This document shows positions 1-6,875 of a DNA stretch of 64,000 nucleotides, in pieces. Made by a program: the position numbers and the translations under genes. Below the pieces are notes generated by a model. That model did no database searches, was not told the DNA's origin, and was given only the letters and a program-made list of their open reading frames with translations. Positions within the stretch are counted from its first letter, which is position 1; each line of letters begins with the position of its first letter. The DNA is taken from contig JAYWHX010000196.1 in assembly GCA_043777375.1 (NCBI GenBank), forward strand, positions 1 to 64,000, given 5' to 3'. This DNA comes from TH-plancto1 sp043777375 (GTDB taxonomy: Bacteria > Planctomycetota > Planctomycetia > Planctomycetales > Planctomycetaceae).

Positions 1-81
1 GCCCTGGGAGCCACCTGGCGCTTCACCACCGGCGATGCCCGAGTGAAGCTCAAAGGGCTGTATCCGTTGGCTGACAATTAG
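1..81 (+). CDS. 3' end of a probable IS630-type transposase (partial)
   Basis: The first 26 codons are the end of a gene that starts outside the window and stops at TAG 79-81. The tail (WRFTTGDARVKLKGLYP) resembles, from memory, the C-terminus of IS630-family DDE transposases; this rests on one short motif. The next gene is a primase that lacks its N-terminal domain and lies in the same frame just beyond the stop, as expected if an insertion sequence had cut into it. An unrelated phage gene end remains possible. Confidence 0.4.
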   Translation, partial: ALGATWRFTTGDARVKLKGLYPLADN

Positions 82-156
82 CGATGGGCAGACTACTACT
101 GGTATTGCGCTCCCGGAGCCATCACAGCCAGGCATGCCGATCCGGTCACTCGGGAC

Positions 157-2031
157 ATGATCGCCGAATTCCGCTCGACCGGAGTTCAAACGGTCGTTGG
201 CCCGAGCATCCATCCGGATGACCATGAGGCGTACGAGATACTGACCTCCGAACCGGCCACGGTCTCCGCCCCCATGCTGGCGGCGTGCGTCGAGGCTCTG
301 GCCAAACGGGTGATCGAACTGCGTTACGGGACACTGCCGCCCAAACCAGAGCCCGTTCGCGTCACAAACGCCACCAGTCGCGATCTGTCGCCAATCGATC
401 TTGAACGACGGGCACTGGCCTACCTCGCCAAACTCCCGCCCGCCATTAGCGGCCAGGGGGGCCACCCCGCCACCTACGCTGCCGCGACCGCCCTGGTCCA
501 CGGGTTCGGCCTCGACCAAGAGGTGGCCCTGTTGCTACTCCTGGACCACTACAACCCGCGCTGCGAACCACCGTGGTCGGAGAAGGAACTGCGCCACAAG
601 GTCGAAGACGCCGCAGCCAAATCACACAGCCGTCCCCACGGCTGGCTCCGGGACCAGGAACGCGAACCACCAGCGGAAGACATCTCCGTCGATATCTCGG
701 CGCTGGTGGGGCAAGCAGCTGAGGTCACGAAACCCACGCTCCCGCGAGTGATCACCACCACTGACGACGAAGCACCGTCAGCAAACACGAATGATCCAGG
801 TCCGTTGCCTGACGAACTGCTCAGAATACCGGGCTTCGTGTCGGAAGTCATGGACCTCTCGCTCCAGGCTGCACCGTATCCCAATCCGCCGTTGGCGTTC
901 TGTGGTGCAGTTGCGTTGCAGGCGTTCCTCGGCGGTCGCAAGGTCCGCGATCCGGCTGACAACCGCACGAACCTGTATCTCATCAGTTTGGCCTATGCCT
1001 CCTCCGGTAAGGAGTTTCCCCGCAAGGTCAACGCCGCCACTTTGCATGCTGTCGGTCTGACCGATGGACTGGGCGAGAGCTTCGCCTCGGGCGAAGGCTT
1101 GCAGGACGGCCTTAACCTGACACCGTGCATGTTGTTTCAGACGGACGAGATTGACGGACTGCTCCAATCGATCAACAAGGCCAAGGACGCCAGGTACGAG
1201 AACATCCTCGGCACCCTGCTGAAGATGTACTCGTCGTCCAACGGCTACTTCCCGATGCGGCGCAAAGCCGGGCAGCAGAATCCCGGAATCATCGATCAGC
1301 CCTGCCTCATCATCTATGGAACGGCGATCCCGAACGAATACTACTCGGCACTCTCGGAGCGGATGCTGACGAATGGCTTCTTCGCACGGTCAATCATCAT
1401 CGATGCCGTGTGCCGTGGTGACGGACAGGAACCGAGTGATTTCCATCCCACACCGAGGATTCAGGAGACCGCACAGTACTGGGCGAACTTCAATCCCGGC
1501 AAAGGCAACCTGGAGAAGTTTTATCCGACTCCGAAGATCGTCCCATACAGCGACGACGCGAAGACGCTGTTGATCGAAGCCCGCATTGCCTGTGAGGCCG
1601 AGTACAAGCTCGCCGAGAAACGTGGCGATCCTGTCGGTACAACCGTCTGGGGACGAACGAGCGAACACATCCGCAAGCTGTCGTTGATCTACGCGATCAG
1701 TGCCAATCACCGAGAGCCATCGATCGACACCAGCGCCGCTCGCTGGGCGACTCGGTTCATGATGCACCAGACCCGGCGTATGCTCTTCATGGCCCAAGGT
1801 CACGTCGCAGCGAATCCGTTCCATGCCGAATGCCTTAAAGCTAAGCAGAAACTCCGCGAAGCCACCGATCGCACGCTCGCCCATAGCGTGCTGCTCAAAC
1901 GCATGAAGCTGGACGCACAATCATTCCATCGCATGATGGAGACATTGATTGCTCAGGGAGATGTCGTGCTGATCAATCAGGCGACTGCCGGTCGTCCGTT
2001 CCGAGGCTACCAGCTAATCGAAGCGTCATAA
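157..2031 (+). CDS. 5'-truncated primase/helicase-like protein (PriCT + DUF3987)
   Basis: Phage or mobile-element replication protein. Residues 1-60 look like the end of a primase-polymerase (Prim-Pol) domain (QTVVGPSIHP). Residues about 80-175 match a PriCT primase C-terminal helical domain, and about 220-620 a DUF3987 (YfjI-like) ATPase-related domain; the P-loop position reads ASSGKEF, so nucleotide binding may be altered. ATG 157 is the first usable start, but Prim-Pol-like sequence (DPVTRDMIAEF) continues upstream in the same frame to just after the TAG at 79-81. The gene therefore probably lost its N-terminal catalytic part by insertion and may no longer prime DNA. Domain calls are from pattern recognition. 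Confidence 0.75.
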   Translation: MIAEFRSTGVQTVVGPSIHPDDHEAYEILTSEPATVSAPMLAACVEALAKRVIELRYGTLPPKPEPVRVTNATSRDLSPIDLERRALAYLAKLPPAISGQGGHPATYAAATALVHGFGLDQEVALLLLLDHYNPRCEPPWSEKELRHKVEDAAAKSHSRPHGWLRDQEREPPAEDISVDISALVGQAAEVTKPTLPRVITTTDDEAPSANTNDPGPLPDELLRIPGFVSEVMDLSLQAAPYPNPPLAFCGAVALQAFLGGRKVRDPADNRTNLYLISLAYASSGKEFPRKVNAATLHAVGLTDGLGESFASGEGLQDGLNLTPCMLFQTDEIDGLLQSINKAKDARYENILGTLLKMYSSSNGYFPMRRKAGQQNPGIIDQPCLIIYGTAIPNEYYSALSERMLTNGFFARSIIIDAVCRGDGQEPSDFHPTPRIQETAQYWANFNPGKGNLEKFYPTPKIVPYSDDAKTLLIEARIACEAEYKLAEKRGDPVGTTVWGRTSEHIRKLSLIYAISANHREPSIDTSAARWATRFMMHQTRRMLFMAQGHVAANPFHAECLKAKQKLREATDRTLAHSVLLKRMKLDAQSFHRMMETLIAQGDVVLINQATAGRPFRGYQLIEAS

Positions 2032-2271
2032 CCAGGGAAACAGGGACGTGATCAGTGAAGGATGTCGCCCACCGTGTGGTGAAAGCGGGAGAAGGAAGGT
2101 GAACGATGGGTGAATGAAGTTTTGAGGAAAAGATAGGAAAAATACATCTCTCTCTTCTTCTTACTCTCTTCCACCCCTATCCCCCCTCGCACTGGATTTT
2201 CCCCCTTGCATCCATACATACGTGAGGGGGGGTGAACGAGGAAAGAAGGCTCCCGAGGCGAAGGACATCAC
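2032..2271. other. Intergenic region with a pyrimidine-rich tract
   Basis: The 240 bases between the primase and the next small gene hold a long run of C and T at about 2145-2215, followed by AGGGGGGG at about 2224-2231. No ORF with a credible start is visible. It may carry the promoter of the downstream small genes; nothing firmer can be said. Confidence 0.3.
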
Positions 2272-2550
2272 ATGAAACTGAGCATGAACTGGGGACCGTG
2301 GGAGACCATCGATCACGAGCTGCGTATCCAGCGAGTGGGAGGGATGCCAGGACGTTACCGGATTGTGCAGATCGCTCAAGTCGACGGCATGTGCATCGTC
2401 CCCTCCAGACCCGGACGCACCGAACGATGGGTCTATGCGTGCCGTCTCAACGACAAGAAGTGGGAACTGCTCTCGATCCACAAGCGGCCATCCGCTGCTC
2501 GCCATGCCTGCGAACGAGACGCACAGCGGGCCACTTTGGCAGAGTCCTGA
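2272..2550 (+). CDS. Small hypothetical phage protein
   Basis: A 92-residue basic protein of unknown function. The ATG follows GCGAAGGACATCAC, giving a weak Shine-Dalgarno site (GAAGGA). The sequence reads as a single soluble fold with beta-rich stretches (RYRIVQIAQVDGMCIV, WVYACRLNDKKWELL) and has the composition of a coding frame, while the other frames here are Arg/Pro-rich and shadow-like. It lies rightward between the primase and the winged-helix gene, a usual place for accessory replication genes in phages. I do not recognise the family. Confidence 0.6.
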   Translation: MKLSMNWGPWETIDHELRIQRVGGMPGRYRIVQIAQVDGMCIVPSRPGRTERWVYACRLNDKKWELLSIHKRPSAARHACERDAQRATLAES

Positions 2551-2727
2551 CGTGCCAGGCTGGCAGGCCATGACCTATGGCCGCCAATAGGTACTCCCCC
2601 GAGGGGGGTCTCTTGGTGATATCACAGGGAACCGTAGTGGTTATAGGCAGACTTTCTTTCCGTGGTCCGGATTTTCTGCGGGTTCTCGGCAACTGGTTTC
2701 GCCCCTTCATGTTCCGTCGGAGTTTCT

Positions 2728-3087
2728 GTGGCAGTCCGCGAAACACCGTGGCCCCCGCTGGCCATTCGCCTGCTGGTCGTCGTCGCGACCCGTTCGCCGG
2801 ATCAGACTCCGATCCGGTACGAACCGGCGGCGTGGTTTCGCCAGCGGGCTTCGGCTCGGAACCGTAGCCGCTGGTCGCGTTGGACCAGACGGCTGGCCAG
2901 TGCCGGTTTGGTTCGCCGCGTCCCTGAGCCATCTCGTGATCGAGTTCGCCAAGTCGGTGTGACGCCCAGCGGTCGAGCTTGGATCGACGAACACTGCGGT
3001 CCCGGAGCGTCGTCGGACCTCGACTGCGAATGGGATCAAGAACAGCTTCCCCCACACACCTCACCATTCCTCAAGGACACGCCATGA
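2728..3087 (+). CDS. Winged-helix DNA-binding protein (MarR-like)
   Basis: About 119 residues from GTG 2728, which sits 5 bases after GGAG (2719-2722); an ATG at 2662 is the alternative. The middle of the protein (RWTRRLASAGLVRR, then VGVTPSGRAWID) has the recognition-helix and wing pattern of MarR/PadR-type winged helices. The stop overlaps the start of the ParB-methyltransferase gene as ATGA at 3084-3087, so the two are probably translationally coupled. A role in regulating or guiding the methyltransferase is an inference from position only. Confidence 0.6.
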   Translation: MAVRETPWPPLAIRLLVVVATRSPDQTPIRYEPAAWFRQRASARNRSRWSRWTRRLASAGLVRRVPEPSRDRVRQVGVTPSGRAWIDEHCGPGASSDLDCEWDQEQLPPHTSPFLKDTP

Positions 3088-4430
3088 TTGCAACTGCTAT
3101 GACCATCGAAACCTGGCCCATCGACCGACCGCAGCCGTACGACAAGAACCCGCGACTGAACGATGACGCGGTCGAAGTCGTCGCAAAGTCGATCCGCGAG
3201 TTCGGCTTCCGGCAGCCGATTGTCGTCGACGACGCGGGAGTGATCATCATCGGTCACACGCGGCTGAAGGCGGCGAAGTCGCTGGGCTTGAGTGAGGTGC
3301 CGGTGCATGTCGCCCGCGGGTTGTCGCCGGAGCAGGTGAAAGCCCTCCGCATCGCGGACAACAAGACCGCCGAGATTGCCGAATGGAACCTGGAGCTGCT
3401 GCCGATTGAGCTGGCCGAGTTGCAGGGGATGGACTTCGATCTGGGGTTGCTCGGGTTCGACCAGGACGAACTGGCCAAACTACTCGATCCCGATGGTCAG
3501 CAGGGACTGTGCGATCCGGACGAGATCCCGGCCCCGCCGGACGAGGCGATCACCCAGCCGGGCGACCTGTGGATTCTCGGCGAGCATCGGTTGCTCTGCG
3601 GAGACAGCAGCAAGGCAGCTGACCTCGACCGGCTGCTCGATGGCCAGCCGATCCACCTCTGCAACACCGACCCACCGTACAACGTGAAGGTCGAGCCGCG
3701 TTCCAACAACGCCATCGCAGCTGGGCTGTCATCGTTCCAGGGAACGACGCACCATCAGTCAATGGACGTGGCCCTGCATCCTGAGAAGTCGAAGCCGACG
3801 CAGAAGAAGCTGCGGGCCAAGGACCGCCCGCTGGCCAACGACTTCATCTCGGACGAAGAGTTCGACCGCCTGCTCGACGCCTGGTTCGGGAACATCGCCC
3901 GCGTGCTCGTCCCGGGCCGAGGGTTCTACATCTGGGGCGGCTACGCGAACTGTGCGAACTATCCGCCGTTCCTGAAGAAGCACGGGTTGTACTTCTCGCA
4001 GGCGATCATTTGGGACAAGCAGCATCCCGTCTTGACCCGAAAAGATTTTATGGGCGCGCACGAATGGTGCTTCTACGGCTGGAAGGAAGGAGCTGCCCAC
4101 CAATTCCTCGGTCCGAACAACGCGACCGACTTGTGGCACGTCAAAAAGGTGAACCCACAGAGCATGGTCCACCTGACCGAGAAGCCCGTCGAACTCGCCG
4201 TGCGAGCCATGCAGTACTCATCGCGCACCGGCGAAAACGTCCTCGACCTCTTCGGCGGCAGTGGAAGCACGATGATCGCCGCTCAGCAGACCGGACGCCG
4301 CGCGTTCCTGATGGAACTCGACACGCTGTATTGCGATGTGATTGTCCAGCGCTACGAACAGTTCACCGGACTCAAGGCGGAACGAGTCTCAACGACGACA
4401 GCCACGACGCCTTGCTGTTTAGCGGTGTAG
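3084..4430 (+). CDS. DNA methyltransferase with N-terminal ParB-like domain
   Basis: Predicted amino-group (N4-cytosine or N6-adenine) DNA methyltransferase, 448 residues. Residues 1 to about 105 form a ParB/Srx-like nuclease-fold domain (IREFGFRQPIVVDDAG, GHTRLKAAKSLG, ALRIADNKTAEIAEWN). The catalytic motif DPPYNV lies near residue 195 and the SAM-binding motif LDLFGGSGST near 387, so the order is motif IV before motif I (beta class). The start at 3084 has AAGGA 7 bases upstream and overlaps the winged-helix gene. No restriction partner is adjacent, so it is probably a phage orphan methyltransferase protecting its DNA or marking it for packaging; the HNH gene downstream is convergent. Confidence 0.9.
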   Translation: MIATAMTIETWPIDRPQPYDKNPRLNDDAVEVVAKSIREFGFRQPIVVDDAGVIIIGHTRLKAAKSLGLSEVPVHVARGLSPEQVKALRIADNKTAEIAEWNLELLPIELAELQGMDFDLGLLGFDQDELAKLLDPDGQQGLCDPDEIPAPPDEAITQPGDLWILGEHRLLCGDSSKAADLDRLLDGQPIHLCNTDPPYNVKVEPRSNNAIAAGLSSFQGTTHHQSMDVALHPEKSKPTQKKLRAKDRPLANDFISDEEFDRLLDAWFGNIARVLVPGRGFYIWGGYANCANYPPFLKKHGLYFSQAIIWDKQHPVLTRKDFMGAHEWCFYGWKEGAAHQFLGPNNATDLWHVKKVNPQSMVHLTEKPVELAVRAMQYSSRTGENVLDLFGGSGSTMIAAQQTGRRAFLMELDTLYCDVIVQRYEQFTGLKAERVSTTTATTPCCLAV

Positions 4431-4523
4431 GCACCGCCAAGTTGGCGCTGCGATTCTACACGATGTCCCGGCGGCGACCACATCCGCTGCAACGACTTGT
4501 TGGGTGGCCTCCACGACATGTAT

Positions 4524-5327
4524 CTATCGCCTTCCCCTCTGCTTAATAATGATCTCACGGATATCTGCAACGGTCGGAGGAGGGTACCGATGCATCATGC
4601 GATGGCAGTTGGAGCACAGAATCGCAAGATCAACGAGCTTGGTCACGCGCTCGCCTGGGCGGACGGCAAACGGAATGGTGTGGTGGACCTCGCAGAACCC
4701 ACGCCCCCTCTCGCCATACGTGGCGAGGAAATCAAAGCCACACGCCTCGCATTCGAGCCGACCATATTCGCTGAGAGTCGCCGCACGTTTCGCTTCAATC
4801 AGCGCACGGTTACGCTCGGCGACGAGGTGCATGCGAAGCAAAAGGCGACCTTCAGTCGCTTCGAGCAAGTCTATGTCATCGGGAACTGGCTCCGTGCCTA
4901 CTATGGGCGAGCTTGCGCCGATTTCGTCTGCGGTAGCAATCCACTCGGGAGTCAGACAGATCGCGTACGGACGAATGAAGCCAGCCGCAAGCGCCTCCCC
5001 GTCGGAGGCCTTCCTTAGACTTGTCTTCGGCGGTGGTTTCTTAAGCAGCTGGAGCCCGCTAAAACGATAGCGGGTGCGCGGCTTCTCGTCACGTAGGGCG
5101 ATGTCATCGAGCACCGCCCATGCGAACAGGTCGCTGGTGTCCTCAGCCGGAGCAAAGACGACAGGAACCTGTAGCCCATCGCTTTTGGCTTGATTGAGGA
5201 TTTGCTTCACTTGTGTCCACGATTGGCCCGCTTCAAAGGTGTCTGAACCGCCGGCGAGTGCGACCTCGCGAAGCTTGTCCGAGTGGCGAATGGTGTAAAC
5301 ACATCGCTGCGTGAAGTATGCGGCCAT
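4524..5327 (-). CDS. HNH endonuclease family protein
   Basis: A 267-residue predicted nuclease. The C-terminal 80 residues hold an HNH fold of the McrA type: CEACGFDF, then CEVHHTIPF (catalytic His pair), then LAILCSNCHRMMHR, with the four Cys that would bind structural zinc. The N-terminal 180 residues include alternating hydrophobic stretches (VPVVFAPAEDTSDLFAWAVL) that could be a DNA- or modified-base-recognition domain of the EVE/PUA type; that is a guess. It is leftward and convergent with the methyltransferase, against the direction of the surrounding phage genes, so it may be a late-acquired nuclease (restriction-like or homing) rather than the packaging HNH protein. Confidence 0.85.
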   Translation of the reverse strand: MAAYFTQRCVYTIRHSDKLREVALAGGSDTFEAGQSWTQVKQILNQAKSDGLQVPVVFAPAEDTSDLFAWAVLDDIALRDEKPRTRYRFSGLQLLKKPPPKTSLRKASDGEALAAGFIRPYAICLTPEWIATADEIGASSPIVGTEPVPDDIDLLEATEGRLLLRMHLVAERNRALIEAKRAATLSEYGRLECEACGFDFLATYGERGRGFCEVHHTIPFAVRPGERVTKLVDLAILCSNCHRMMHRYPPPTVADIREIIIKQRGRR

Positions 5328-5681
5328 TTCATCAGTCCTTCAATGTGTTCAGAATGAAGAGTCGTTTGGTAGAAAACTCGCACCGCCCCCGGTGGTCCGC
5401 CCAACAGGTATTCGACTGCCGAAGTCCGGTAGAATATTACCGCACTTCGGCGGTGTAACATGGATCTGTTCACTTTGATGAGACCGGCTGCGAATCGACT
5501 TGTGCCGAGACCCTCAAAAGTCTCTCACGCTACACCGCACGAGAGCAACAGACGAAACGAACGCGGGGGAGTTGCGGACCAGCTGCTCCCCTGCGTCTTG
5601 TCTTCCGTTGGACGTTGGGATCACGCTATCCGCAGTCGGGCGGGATTTCCAGTGAAACTCGCCCGGAAGACGGAGGTCGGA
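5328..5681. other. Intergenic region with two inverted repeats
   Basis: Between two leftward genes. An imperfect 32-base palindrome (CCGAAGT 5419-5425 / ACTTCGG 5444-5450, with inner GGT/ACC) surrounds an AT-rich core TAGAATATTA and may be the operator-promoter of the HNH gene. A second hairpin (ACGCGGGGGAG 5561-5571 / CTCCCCTGCGT 5585-5595, one mismatch) lies after the end of the HARE-HTH gene and could end its transcript. No convincing ORF is present. Confidence 0.5.
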
Positions 5682-6320
5682 TCAGGATACCGTGGCTGCG
5701 GCGTTCAGGGTGAACTGTCCCCGGTCGACTTTGGTGAACCGCGACTCGGCCCCCTTCTTTTGCAGCTCTCTGAGGATTGCGGAATACAGAGTGGCGTGCG
5801 GGGTCGCACCGCCGGGGCTGGTCCAGTAGCCCTTGGACGCCATCGCTTCGATCATCGCCTTGGTCGTCATCGGGGTTCCGGTTTCCGTCAGAACCTTGAC
5901 CGCTGCGTCGAGCTGGCTGAGCTTGCCATCGGTCTTGGTGGCCTTGGGCATCTTGGCAGGTGTTTCAGACTTCGCGGGCACAGAGGGCTTGGCAGCCTTC
6001 GCTGCGGCCTTCGTCGCGGGAGCCTTCTTCGTGGTTTTCGGGTTTGTCTTCTTGGTTGACATCGTGGTGTCCCTTTCAATCAGGGGTTCAAAGGAAAGGG
6101 CCTCGACCAACACGGTCGGGGCCCAGGAAGTTTCGTGATTACGGCTGGCTCGGAATGTTCGCGTCGAGCCATCTGGACTGGTGAACTCGACCATCTGTAG
6201 TGGTTGGTCGATCCTCACCAAGGCTCGGCATTCGTTGACCATCAGCAGCTTGCCGGTGATGTCGAGGTCGGGTTGCCGGAACCGCGTTCCCGGCGGGAGT
6301 TGGTTCAAGGGGCGTTTCAT
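5682..6320 (-). CDS. HARE-HTH domain protein, possibly two proteins from one frame
   Basis: A 212-residue ORF with two unlike halves. Residues 1-86 are a small beta-rich domain (PPGTRFRQPDL, MVEFTSPDGSTRTFRAS). Residues 87-125 are a Lys/Ala/Pro-rich tail like a bacterial histone H1-type linker (STKKTNPKTTKKAP). Residues about 137-208 match the HARE-HTH fold (LDAAVKVLTETGTPM, MIEAMASKGYWTSPG, TLYSAILRE), predicted to bind DNA or modified DNA. Met87 (position 6062) is preceded by GAAAGGG about 9 bases upstream, so the histone-tail/HARE protein may also be made alone. Either an internal start or a fusion of two formerly separate genes would explain the layout. Confidence 0.75.
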   Translation of the reverse strand: MKRPLNQLPPGTRFRQPDLDITGKLLMVNECRALVRIDQPLQMVEFTSPDGSTRTFRASRNHETSWAPTVLVEALSFEPLIERDTTMSTKKTNPKTTKKAPATKAAAKAAKPSVPAKSETPAKMPKATKTDGKLSQLDAAVKVLTETGTPMTTKAMIEAMASKGYWTSPGGATPHATLYSAILRELQKKGAESRFTKVDRGQFTLNAAATVS

Positions 6321-6329
6321 CGGGTGGCC

Positions 6330-6599
6330 TCAGCAGGGGAACCCGAGGTCGCGGGACTCGTCCTCGCTGACCACTCCCATCGCGAACGCGGCGTATACCG
6401 CGTACTGGAGGGCGTCGCGAATCTGCTCCGCGTGGCCCCAATCGACCTTTGGTCGTTGAGGGATCTCGGTGGCTGCGGCCTGCATCCGCGTCAGTAAGGC
6501 GGTCAAGGTCTTCGCATGTTTCTCAGATTCCAATCGGGCGTTCATGGTTTGGTCTCGCGTCGTGGTTTCGAAGGTCGCATCGCTGTCGCGACGTGACAT
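6330..6599 (-). CDS. Small hypothetical protein
   Basis: 89 residues (or 71 from Met19 at 6545). Predicted all-helical, acidic/polar, with EKHAKTLTALLTRM and HAEQIRDALQYAVYAAF as likely helices. It ends 9 bases before the HARE-HTH gene on the same strand, so the two probably share a transcript that diverges from the terminase operon. Unrecognised family; a small phage regulator or structural helper is possible. Confidence 0.6.
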   Translation of the reverse strand: MSRRDSDATFETTTRDQTMNARLESEKHAKTLTALLTRMQAAATEIPQRPKVDWGHAEQIRDALQYAVYAAFAMGVVSEDESRDLGFPC

Positions 6600-6671
6600 G
6601 AGTTACCTCAGGTTCGGAATCACATCCACTCGACTGCGAGCCTATTTCTCAGGATTCCAGCAGGTTTTTCC

Positions 6672-6875
6672 ATGTCCGACGAACCCCGCATCAATCCGCT
6701 GGCTCTCACGCCTCCCGAAGCAGCTCGCCTGCTGTCGAAGGCCGGGGGAAGACTGATCTCACTGGAGCAGATCGAGGCAGACCTGGCTGTTGGTGCTCCG
6801 TCGAATGCGGACGGCACGATCAGCCTCGTCACTTATGCGGCATGGTTGTCACAGGAGCGTGGACATGGCGTTTGA
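6672..6875 (+). CDS. Small terminase-associated DNA-binding-like protein (candidate small subunit)
   Basis: 67 residues. It aligns along its length with the first 60 residues of the large terminase that follows: both read L-x-P-x-E, LL, then an S-x-x-Q helix, DG, and LV-x-Y-x-AWL-x-x-ER. The shared domain looks like a compact helix-turn-helix. The gene overlaps the terminase start by 11 bases. Its position directly before terL is that of a small terminase subunit; the function is inferred from position and domain duplication, not from a recognised terS family. Confidence 0.65.
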   Translation: MSDEPRINPLALTPPEAARLLSKAGGRLISLEQIEADLAVGAPSNADGTISLVTYAAWLSQERGHGV

